From positions 1 through 56,046 of the forward strand of contig CAZAKT010000006.1 of the NCBI GenBank assembly GCA_964486135.1: a DNA stretch of 56,046 nt, read 5' to 3'. Positions 49,750 to 56,046 of this stretch are shown here, one piece after another. The notes beneath the pieces are model-generated. The model was not told where the DNA came from. It saw only the letters and a list, made by a program, of their open reading frames with translations, and ran no database searches. Within the stretch, counting starts at the first letter, position 1, and each line of letters opens with the position of its first letter. The stretch is from UBA4923 sp964486135 (GTDB taxonomy: Bacteria; Bacillota; Clostridia; Saccharofermentanales; DTU023). Both the position numbers and the translations under genes were made by a program.

Positions 49750-51603
49750 ATGGACGGCATCACCGCACACGCCTTAAGCCCCGAACTGGACAGCTTGCTG
49801 GCCGGGTCACAAATCGACCGGATCTCCATGGAGGACCGGCATAGGCTCAACCTCCTCCTCTTCGCCCCGGACAGGCGCAAATACAAGCTGACCCTGGACG
49901 CCAACCCCTCCCGTCCCTCCCTCTCCCTGAGCTCGCAGACAGGGGGACAGGCCCTGAACCCGCCGCCCTCCTTTGTCATGTACCTGCGCAAACACCTGGG
50001 GCGAGCCCGTCTCCTTTCCGTCAAGTCGCCGCCCTGGGAACGGGTCTTCAACTTTCAACTCCTGGCCCTGGACGAACTGGGGGACGACCTCAGCCTCGAG
50101 CTGGTCTTTGAGTGCATGCCCCGGACTTCCAACCTGATCCTCCTCAACCAGGACCAGGTCATCCTGGGCGCCCTCCGCACCGTCGACCACAGGATCAACC
50201 GCTACCGGGAGATCCTCCCGGCCCACCCCTACCTCCCCCCGCCCCCCCAGGACAGGCTGGCTCCGGAAGACTGTGCTGGCCTCACGGCCCAGGCCTGGGG
50301 GGACCGCCTGGAGCCGGCGCTGAAAGCCGGGCGGGCCGTCTCCGGCGCGGTGGCCGGTTTCTCTCCCCTCCTTGGCGTCGAGGCCGCCTACCGGGCTGGC
50401 CTGGATCCCGACCTCCCCCTGGCCTCCCTGAAGGACAGGGAGCGGGAGGAACTGGCCGATGCCGGCCTGACCCTCTGCCGGGAGGCCCTTGACGGTCCCC
50501 TGGCGCCGGCCATCTACTACGATGGACCGGAGGGCCCTGCCCGGCGGCCACTGGCTGTGCACTCCCTCAAACTGACCCACCTCCCCTGGCAGGTCCGCTA
50601 CGACTCCATCTACCAGGCCCTTACCGACTACAACGATCAAGTCATCCGCCTGGACCGGTTTGAGCGGCGGAAACGGAGCCTGGAAAAACGGCTGGGCGAT
50701 CAGATCAAGCGGGTCCAGAAAAAACGCCAGCTCCATGAGGCGGATCTGGCGGAGGGCAGGGAGGCGGACAGGGACCGGCTGAAGGGCGAGCTCATCCTGG
50801 CCTGGCTGCACACCATTCCCGCCGGCGCCGAGGGGATCCAGCTTGAAAACTACCATGAGGCCGGCGAATCCGTCTTCTGCAGCCTGGACCCCCGATGGTC
50901 CCCGGCCGAGAACGCCAACCGCTACTTTGCCAGGGCCAGGCGGAAGGAGCGAAAGTTCCAGGCAGCCGGCCGCCTGCTGGCCAGGGAAGTGGATGAACTG
51001 GCCTGGCTTAATTCCCTGACGGCCGCCGCCGGCTATGCCGAGTCTGAGGAGGACCTCCAGGCCTTGGAAGAGGAATACGGGACCCGGCCGGACAAGGCGG
51101 AACCCAGGGACCGGAACCAGAGCCAAAGGGACTTTCTCCCGGGTCAGCCCGCTTCCAAAAAACGCCGGATGCGGCAGACTTTCGACACTTACAGGAAGAA
51201 GCAGGACAAGGGGCCCGGGAGCGGGGCCCCCCTCCCCCCCAGGAGCTTTCTGTCCTCAGATGGCTTCACCCTCCTCTGCGGCCGGAACAATCTGCAAAAT
51301 GACAGCCTCCTCAGGAAGGCGGCCCGGAACGATCTTTGGTTCCACGTCAAGGACCGGCCTGGTTCACACCTGATCCTGGTGGCCGAAGGCCGGCCCATCC
51401 CTGACAGGAGCCTGGAGGAGGCCGCCGGAATCGCGGCCTGGTATTCGGATGCCGGCCGGTCAGGAGCCGCCTTGGAGGTCGATTATGCCTTGGTTGGGGA
51501 CGTAAAAAAAATCCCGGGCGCCCGGCCGGGAAAGGTGACCTATGACAGGTTCAAGACCCTCTATATCCAGCCTCTCGACCCCGCCGATCTGGGCAGGGCC
51601 TAG
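49750..51603 (+). CDS. rqcH: Ribosome quality control protein RqcH (NFACT/FbpA family)
   Basis: 617 residues, Rqc2/NEMF homologue. It binds stalled 50S-peptidyl-tRNA complexes and adds C-terminal Ala tails that mark the chain for proteolysis. The NFACT-N domain begins MDGITAHALSPEL and includes LVFECMPRTSNLILLNQDQVILGALR with ...NRYREILPAHPYLPP. A helical coiled-coil middle (about 300-450) with IPAGAEGIQLENYHE follows, then the NFACT-R domain with SSDGFTLLCGRNNLQND, ARNDLWFHVKDRPGSHLIL and VDYALVGDVKKIPGARPGKVTY. ATG 49750 has AAAGGA 9 bases upstream; the longer frame from 49648 overlaps the divergent gene. Confidence 0.95.
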   Translation: MDGITAHALSPELDSLLAGSQIDRISMEDRHRLNLLLFAPDRRKYKLTLDANPSRPSLSLSSQTGGQALNPPPSFVMYLRKHLGRARLLSVKSPPWERVFNFQLLALDELGDDLSLELVFECMPRTSNLILLNQDQVILGALRTVDHRINRYREILPAHPYLPPPPQDRLAPEDCAGLTAQAWGDRLEPALKAGRAVSGAVAGFSPLLGVEAAYRAGLDPDLPLASLKDREREELADAGLTLCREALDGPLAPAIYYDGPEGPARRPLAVHSLKLTHLPWQVRYDSIYQALTDYNDQVIRLDRFERRKRSLEKRLGDQIKRVQKKRQLHEADLAEGREADRDRLKGELILAWLHTIPAGAEGIQLENYHEAGESVFCSLDPRWSPAENANRYFARARRKERKFQAAGRLLAREVDELAWLNSLTAAAGYAESEEDLQALEEEYGTRPDKAEPRDRNQSQRDFLPGQPASKKRRMRQTFDTYRKKQDKGPGSGAPLPPRSFLSSDGFTLLCGRNNLQNDSLLRKAARNDLWFHVKDRPGSHLILVAEGRPIPDRSLEEAAGIAAWYSDAGRSGAALEVDYALVGDVKKIPGARPGKVTYDRFKTLYIQPLDPADLGRA

Positions 51604-51609
51604 GGCGGC

Positions 51610-52275
51610 TTATTCCCCTGCCTTGATCCTCTCCCAATCCTCCGGATTGTAGTTCAAGACCTCCTGGAAAGCCCGGTCCGTCTTCAGGCACTCCCAGAGG
51701 GCCAGCTCCTCCTGCTCGCTGATGATGGCTTTTTGCCAGGAGGACTCCTCAAGGGAGACCAGGCAACCACAGTACTTCTGTCTGTAGAGTCCCAGCTCCT
51801 TGGCCCTTGCCTGCCCCCGCCGGAAACCCTCCCGCCAATCGTAGGGGATGAAGGCCAGGTCCTTCCCCTCGATGGCCTTTTGACCTTCCTCCAGGATCAG
51901 CTCCCGGTCCTGATAGGGACTGACAAGAAGTGTGGTGCTTATGGCGTCAAAGCCAGCCTCCAGGGCCTCCTTGGCGACACAGGCCAGCCGCATCTCATAG
52001 CAGAAGCGGCAGCGTTCCCGGCCCTCGTCGGCCCGTTTGATCCATTCCCCGGCCAGGGAGCAGCCCCGGATCAGGAGGGGGACCTGGTAGTGCTCGGCCA
52101 CCTTGATCGTATTTTCCAGCCTCCTCTGCCACTCGACACTGGGATGGATATTGGGATTATAGAAGAGCAGGCTGACCTGGACCCCTTCTTCGAGCAGGGT
52201 TTCCAGCGGCCAGACGGCACAGGGGCCGCAGCAGGCGTGGAGGAGGAGTTTCCTGAAGGGGACCGTCGCTGTCAT
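51610..52275 (-). CDS. queH: Epoxyqueuosine reductase QueH
   Basis: 221 residues of the DUF208/QueH family, which reduces epoxyqueuosine in tRNA to queuosine with Fe-S cofactors. Cysteine motifs are LLHACCGPCAVW near the N-terminus, RERCRFCYEMRL in the middle and YRQKYCGCLVS. TTLLVSPYQDRELI is also conserved. Its ATG overlaps the ruvB stop (ATGA), so it is translated with the RuvCAB genes. Other queuosine genes (tgt, queA) are not in the window. It converges on rqcH with 6 bases between stops. Confidence 0.94.
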   Translation of the reverse strand: MTATVPFRKLLLHACCGPCAVWPLETLLEEGVQVSLLFYNPNIHPSVEWQRRLENTIKVAEHYQVPLLIRGCSLAGEWIKRADEGRERCRFCYEMRLACVAKEALEAGFDAISTTLLVSPYQDRELILEEGQKAIEGKDLAFIPYDWREGFRRGQARAKELGLYRQKYCGCLVSLEESSWQKAIISEQEELALWECLKTDRAFQEVLNYNPEDWERIKAGE

Positions 52276-53408
52276 TCCACACTGTCCCCCCCGCCGCCTT
52301 GCTCGGAATATTCGAGGATCTCCTGGAGTGAGATCTGCTTCTCCGGCCCCCTTCTCTCCCCGCCAGGGGCAAGATAAGGAAGACCCAGATGGTCGAAACC
52401 GCCCCGGGTCAGGATCCGGCCGCGCGGTGTCTTGGCGATGAAACCGATCTGCATGAGATAGGGTTCGTAGATATCCTCAATGGTCACCGCGTCCTCACCC
52501 GTCGAGGCTGCCAGGGTGTCGAGGCCAACCGGCCCCCCATCGTACATATCCGCCATGACCCTCATGATCAGACGGTCATTCCCGTCAAGGCCGATGGGAT
52601 CGATGTCGAGCGCCGCCAAGCCCATATCGCAAATCTCACGGTTGATGACATTGTTTCCCTTGACCTGGGCGTAGTCCCGCATGCGGCGAAGAAGCCGGAT
52701 GGCGACACGCGGCGTCCCCCGGCAGCGGGTCGAGAGCACCTCCAGGCCATCCCGGTCAATGCCCACCCCCAGGAGGGAGGCGTAGCGCTGGAGGATCTGG
52801 GTAAGCTCGTCGGGGGCATAGAGATCCAGGCGCTGGATCATACCGAAACGGTCCCGGAGGGGGGAGGTCAGGAGCCCCGCCCGGGTGGTCGCCCCGATCA
52901 GGGTGAAGCGGGGCAGGTCCAGGCGGATGGAACGGGCCGAGGGCCCCTTGCCGATCATGATATCAAGCCCGTAATCCTCCATAGCGGGATAAAGGACTTC
53001 CTCAACCGTCCGGTTCAGCCGGTGGATCTCGTCGATGAAGAGGACATCGTGCTCCCTGAGATTGGTCAGGATGGCCGCCAGGTCCCCCTGCCTCTCGATG
53101 GCCGGCCCCGAGGTGATCCGCATCTCCACTCCCAGCTCGTAGGCAATGATGCCGGCCAGGGTCGTCTTCCCCAGGCCGGGCGGCCCGTAAAGGAGGATGT
53201 GGTCCAGGGCTTCCTTCCGGCCCCTGGCGGCCTCGATGGCAACCCCCAGGTTGGCCTTGACCTTTTCCTGGCCGAAATACTCCGCCCAGCGCCGGGGGCG
53301 GAGCTGGGGCTCATCGGTATCGTCGCTCAAGGCCTTCCTGGAGAGGACCCGCTCTTCCTCAAAGCAGTCCTCCTGCTCTTCTGACATAAAACTGTGAAAT
53401 TCATACAT
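52272..53408 (-). CDS. ruvB: Holliday junction branch migration ATPase RuvB
   Basis: 378 residues of the AAA+ motor that drives branch migration with RuvA. Walker A LLYGPPGLGKTTLAG, Walker B VLFIDEIHRL, LRPRRWAEYFGQ at the start of the AAA domain, GATTRAGLLTSPLRDRFG (sensor and arginine finger region), and a C-terminal winged helix (EPYLMQIGFIAKTPRGRILT). An N-terminal extension of about 40 acidic residues precedes the domain. ATG 53408 (AGGTGA four bases upstream) is chosen over GTG 53417. It lies in ruvC-ruvA-ruvB-queH order. Confidence 0.96.
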   Translation of the reverse strand: MYEFHSFMSEEQEDCFEEERVLSRKALSDDTDEPQLRPRRWAEYFGQEKVKANLGVAIEAARGRKEALDHILLYGPPGLGKTTLAGIIAYELGVEMRITSGPAIERQGDLAAILTNLREHDVLFIDEIHRLNRTVEEVLYPAMEDYGLDIMIGKGPSARSIRLDLPRFTLIGATTRAGLLTSPLRDRFGMIQRLDLYAPDELTQILQRYASLLGVGIDRDGLEVLSTRCRGTPRVAIRLLRRMRDYAQVKGNNVINREICDMGLAALDIDPIGLDGNDRLIMRVMADMYDGGPVGLDTLAASTGEDAVTIEDIYEPYLMQIGFIAKTPRGRILTRGGFDHLGLPYLAPGGERRGPEKQISLQEILEYSEQGGGGDSVE

Positions 53409-53452
53409 GGCGGTCACCTGTCCCCGATCAGCATATCAAAAACCGGGATCCC

Positions 53453-54064
53453 CTACACAAGCGCCAGCTGTGACAGGGAACGCCGGAGCAGGGATTCAAC
53501 CGTATCGGTCGCCTCCGGCCCGGCCCGCCGGATGGCGTCGACCGCCTCGCCGACGCTGTAACCCAGCACCAGGAGCGCGGCCCGGACCTCGCCTACCGTA
53601 TCACCGGCCTCAATCCCTTCCGCTCCCGCGACGACTGCCGCTGGCGTCAGTTCAAATCCCGACTTTTTCAGCTTGTCCGTCAGCTCCAGGATCATACGGG
53701 CGGCCCCCTTTTTGCCGATCCCCTTGACGCTGGTCAAACGATCGACATCACTTTGGAGGATGGCCAGGGCAAAGGCCTCCGGTGTCAGGCTGTCGACAAT
53801 CTGCAAGGCCAGCTTGGGTCCGACGCCGCTGACGGTCTGGACCAGGGCGAAGAGGTTTTTCTCCTCTTCATTGGTGAAACCGAAAAGCCCCATCTCATTC
53901 TCCCGGACGTGGAGGTGGGTAAAGACTGTCAACCCCTCACCGACTGCGGGAAGCCGGGCGATCATACCCGGCGGCATTTCGATATGAAAACCAAGGCCCC
54001 CTTGCTCGAGGATGACAAAGTCCTCCGCTTTTCTCAACAACTTCCCCTTAATGCTGGCAATCAT
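53453..54064 (-). CDS. ruvA: Holliday junction DNA-binding protein RuvA
   Basis: 203 residues. Domain I OB fold (MIASIKGKLLRKAEDFVIL, FTHLHVRENEMGLFGF), domain II with two helix-hairpin-helix motifs (VSGVGPKLALQIVDSL and VKGIGKKGAARMILEL), and a flexible linker to domain III (GEVRAALLVLGYSVGEAVDAI), which contacts RuvB. ATG 54064 follows AAGGAG. It lies 11 bases after ruvC and 44 bases before ruvB. Confidence 0.96.
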   Translation of the reverse strand: MIASIKGKLLRKAEDFVILEQGGLGFHIEMPPGMIARLPAVGEGLTVFTHLHVRENEMGLFGFTNEEEKNLFALVQTVSGVGPKLALQIVDSLTPEAFALAILQSDVDRLTSVKGIGKKGAARMILELTDKLKKSGFELTPAAVVAGAEGIEAGDTVGEVRAALLVLGYSVGEAVDAIRRAGPEATDTVESLLRRSLSQLALV

Positions 54065-54075
54065 ACCGGCTCCTT

Positions 54076-54579
54076 CTATTGATAGCCCCCTACCGCCCGG
54101 TGACTGTCCCGGTTACCCGTGTGCGCGTGGCAGATGGCCACTGCCAGGGCATCGGCGGCGTCGTCTGGTTTGGGCATCTTACTGAGTCTCAGGAGGAGGC
54201 GGACCATCTCCTGCATCTGCTTCTTTTCTGCCCGGCCATAGCCGGTCACGGCCTGTTTGACCTGGACCGGCGTGTATTCATAGACAGGGACACCGGCCCG
54301 GGCGGCAGCGACCACAGCGACCCCCCGGGCCTGGGCCGTACCTATGGCCGTCGTTGTATTGCGGCTGAAAAAGAGTTCCTCTATGACGAAACAATCGGGT
54401 TTGTAGCGGCTGGACAGCTCTGTCAAGGCCTGGTCAATGGCCAGGAGTCTTTCCGGGAAGGGCGTGCCGGCCTCTGTCTTGATGATCCCGTAATCGATGG
54501 CCCGCAGACTTTTGTCCTCATAGCGGATGACTCCGAAACCGGTGATGGCATAACCCGGGTCAATGCCCAGTATAATCAC
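54076..54579 (-). CDS. ruvC: Holliday junction resolvase RuvC
   Basis: 167 residues, endonuclease that cuts Holliday junctions. The catalytic acids lie in ILGIDPGYAITGFGV (Asp7), VIEELFFSRNTTTAIG (Glu), and the C-terminal KPDDAADALAVAICHAH (two Asp). The start is GTG at 54579 after GGGGGTG. It heads the ruvC-ruvA-ruvB-queH operon on the minus strand. Confidence 0.96.
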   Translation of the reverse strand: MIILGIDPGYAITGFGVIRYEDKSLRAIDYGIIKTEAGTPFPERLLAIDQALTELSSRYKPDCFVIEELFFSRNTTTAIGTAQARGVAVVAAARAGVPVYEYTPVQVKQAVTGYGRAEKKQMQEMVRLLLRLSKMPKPDDAADALAVAICHAHTGNRDSHRAVGGYQ

Positions 54580-54622
54580 TTCAGCACCCCCTAGCTTGGC
54601 GGCCGGCCCTGGTCATCCTGTC

Positions 54623-55621
54623 TTATTTCTTCATAAAGTCGTGCAGTGCCTGGATATTCTTGGACCAGTTGATGTTATACATCTCCATACCCTTTATGGT
54701 CACCTTGGCATCGTAGGTCTCGATGGGCAGTGAGAGCTGGTCAAAGAAGTAGGAACTGTAGGAAGGGAAATTGAGGACCAGGCCCATGAACTCCGTGTCC
54801 GTCAGGTTGGTCGTGATCGAGGGCATGAGGGCCTCCGCCGTCGCAGTCAATTGGGCCGGGTTGCTCCCCTTCATCTTCTGGAAAAGACTGAAGATGACCT
54901 TCCTCTGCCTTTCCATCCGCTTGAAATCGGAGTCCAGTTTCCGGATCCGTGAATAGGCCAGGGCGGTCGTCCCATTCAAAAGCTGGGTTCCGGCGCTGTA
55001 GGACCCGTAGCCATGTCCCGTCAGATAGCTGGCCTCGGCTGCCGTCAGGTCGATGCTCACGCCCCCAACCGTATTGATGGCCTTTTCAAAGCCTGAGAAA
55101 TCCGTGGCGATATATTTTGAGACGTCCACCCGGAAGTTGCGCTGGACGGTTTTCAGCAGGAGTCTGGGTCCCCCCCAGGTGTGGGCGGCATTCAGCATAT
55201 ACAGGGAGGTGTAATTCTTGCGGTAGGCGGGATCGGGATCGTCCGGAATGCTGACATAGATGGCCCTCATAAGTGAGGTCAGGTGCAAAGACTTGGTCTT
55301 GTTGTTGATGGTCAGGAGCATCATGGCATCCGACCGCCCATGACTTGACGGATCCCGGGTGTCGGACCCGATAATCAGAATATTGGTAAGATCCTTATCC
55401 TGGAAGACGGGGATCGTCATGCCTTGCTTCATGTTGTCGGGCACATCCAGTTTGTCCAGGTCTTTTTCTATCTCAATCGCGCCAATATCATCATAGTTGC
55501 GCAGACCGATGATTATATACAGGTAAACAAAGGCAAAAACAGCTGTCGCAAGGATCATCCCAGCCAGGATACCGGCGACTGCGGCTAAAATATTTCTTTT
55601 CCTGCCTACTTTTTTTTCCAT
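54623..55621 (-). CDS. LCP (LytR-CpsA-Psr) family cell-envelope ligase
   Basis: 332 residues. One N-terminal membrane helix (about 11-37), then an extracytoplasmic LCP domain: NILIIGSDTRDPSSHGRSDAMMLLTIN (Arg/Asp residues of the pyrophosphate site), LTSLMRAIYVSIPD, NAAHTWGGPRLLLKTVQRNF, AINTVGGVSIDLT, and TALAYSRIRKLDSDFKRMERQRKVI. LCP enzymes attach secondary polymers such as teichoic acids or capsule to peptidoglycan. The usual LTSLPRDT segment reads LTSLMRAI, so the phosphate-binding Arg is kept. A TATAAT (55633-55628) lies only seven bases before the ATG at 55621. Confidence 0.93.
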   Translation of the reverse strand: MEKKVGRKRNILAAVAGILAGMILATAVFAFVYLYIIIGLRNYDDIGAIEIEKDLDKLDVPDNMKQGMTIPVFQDKDLTNILIIGSDTRDPSSHGRSDAMMLLTINNKTKSLHLTSLMRAIYVSIPDDPDPAYRKNYTSLYMLNAAHTWGGPRLLLKTVQRNFRVDVSKYIATDFSGFEKAINTVGGVSIDLTAAEASYLTGHGYGSYSAGTQLLNGTTALAYSRIRKLDSDFKRMERQRKVIFSLFQKMKGSNPAQLTATAEALMPSITTNLTDTEFMGLVLNFPSYSSYFFDQLSLPIETYDAKVTIKGMEMYNINWSKNIQALHDFMKK

Positions 55622-55646
55622 AGGGTCATTATATCCTATGAACCAG

Positions 55647-55671
55647 AAAAAACGGCAGGAGACCTGCCGTT
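55647..55671 (-). terminator. Rho-independent terminator of rpsT
   Basis: On the minus strand AACGGCAGG, loop TCT, CCTGCCGTT, then TTTT. A perfect 9-bp stem. Confidence 0.92.
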
Positions 55672-55695
55672 GCGATCACGGGATAGGGGCCTGAT

Positions 55696-55956
55696 TCAGG
55701 CGTCCAGGGGCTGGACGCGCGCGATGCGGGCCTTCCTGCGGGCAGCTGTATTTTTCGCGATCAAGCCGTCCGCCGCGGCGCGGTCGATCTTGGCCTGGGC
55801 TGTACGGGCAAGCGCTTCCGCTTCGGGAAGTCCCTGCTCTTTTGCCGCAATGGCTTTCTTGACGAGGGTCCTGAGCTCACTTCTCCGGCCCTTGTTGGCC
55901 TCGGCCTTGGCCTGTGATGACCTGACCCTCTTAATGGATGATTTTATATTGGGCAC
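55696..55956 (-). CDS. rpsT: 30S ribosomal protein S20
   Basis: 86 residues, typical of S20: MPNIKSSIKRVRSSQAKAEANK at the start, LRTLVKKAIAAKEQG, and KGxI-type helices ending in LIAKNTAARRKARIA. It binds 16S rRNA. The start codon is GTG (55956) with an AGGAGG seven bases upstream, unusual for a ribosomal protein but supported by spacing. Monocistronic, between its own promoter and terminator. Confidence 0.95.
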   Translation of the reverse strand: MPNIKSSIKRVRSSQAKAEANKGRRSELRTLVKKAIAAKEQGLPEAEALARTAQAKIDRAAADGLIAKNTAARRKARIARVQPLDA

Positions 55957-55998
55957 GCTTTTTCCTCCTGCCTAAATGCTCTTAGTTGAACACCGCGT

Positions 55999-56027
55999 AT
56001 TCTAGCACGGGCCTTCTTATGGCGCAA
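55999..56027 (-). promoter_or_regulatory. Promoter of rpsT
   Basis: Minus strand: TTGCGC (56027-56022), exactly 17 bases, TAGAAT (56004-55999) preceded by GTGC (extended -10). About 42 bases before the GTG start. Confidence 0.65.
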
Positions 56028-56046
56028 GTCTGGATGACACAGGCTG

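Overview
The window looks like part of a draft or metagenome-assembled genome of an anaerobic, Gram-positive-type bacterium of the Clostridia. The main evidence is an IspH enzyme fused to ribosomal S1 repeats, a phosphotransbutyrylase/butyrate kinase pair, a three-subunit [FeFe] hydrogenase, ScpA/ScpB, an RqcH homologue, an LCP cell-wall protein and several surface proteins with Thr/Pro-rich linkers. The DNA is GC-rich throughout. Three runs of exactly 100 N (4376-4475, 13459-13558, 17154-17253) are scaffold gaps. The first two have identical sequence on both sides, so they are probably contig overlaps that were never merged.

Layout. 1-278: the first codons of rpsB on the minus strand, with its leader and promoter. 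279-3909: a PepV-like dipeptidase with an unusual N-terminal domain, soluble pyrophosphatase, and RtcB. 4000-11376 (minus strand): M50 protease, trpS, scpA, a scpB-cmk fusion, plsC, and the ispH-S1 fusion with an acidic repetitive tail. 11431-16202 (minus strand): ApbE, a Gx-type membrane protein and a NusG-domain-II protein (a flavin/redox set), then two L,D-transpeptidases. 16501-19212: a truncated CAT-fold acyltransferase, then buk and ptb. 19454-23275: a molybdenum hydroxylase operon of the xanthine dehydrogenase type. 23328-30423: a CAP-domain surface protein, a nitroreductase-like protein, a membrane H+-pyrophosphatase, a small unknown protein, a Na/Pi-type transporter, and an unassigned HExxH metallopeptidase. 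30552-36944: a thrS without a TGS domain, a DUF3810-like membrane metalloprotein, and an MBOAT/DHHW pair for surface O-acetylation. 36983-40995: malic enzyme, a selenocysteine peroxiredoxin with a PerR regulator, and a 5'-nucleotidase-type phosphatase. 41303-45574: the hydrogenase operon. 45662-56046: a DMT exporter, M20 peptidase plus YfcC-type carrier, RqcH, QueH, RuvCAB, an LCP protein and rpsT.

Together the genes suggest a fermenter that makes butyrate through butyryl phosphate and disposes of electrons as H2. It seems to keep a proton-pumping pyrophosphatase alongside a soluble one, and to defend itself against peroxide with a Sec-dependent peroxiredoxin. The most notable item is that peroxiredoxin (38409-39014). 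A naive ORF call splits it at an in-frame TGA that sits exactly at the peroxidatic position. A SECIS-like hairpin follows the TGA, a Per-box-like dyad lies upstream, and a PerR-type gene lies directly downstream. Other notable items are the ScpB-Cmk fusion, the zinc-knuckle/PepV fusion, the orphan metallopeptidase, and a recurrent extended -10 promoter pattern (TRTGC-TAnnnT). No tRNA, rRNA, IS element, CRISPR array or phage gene was found.
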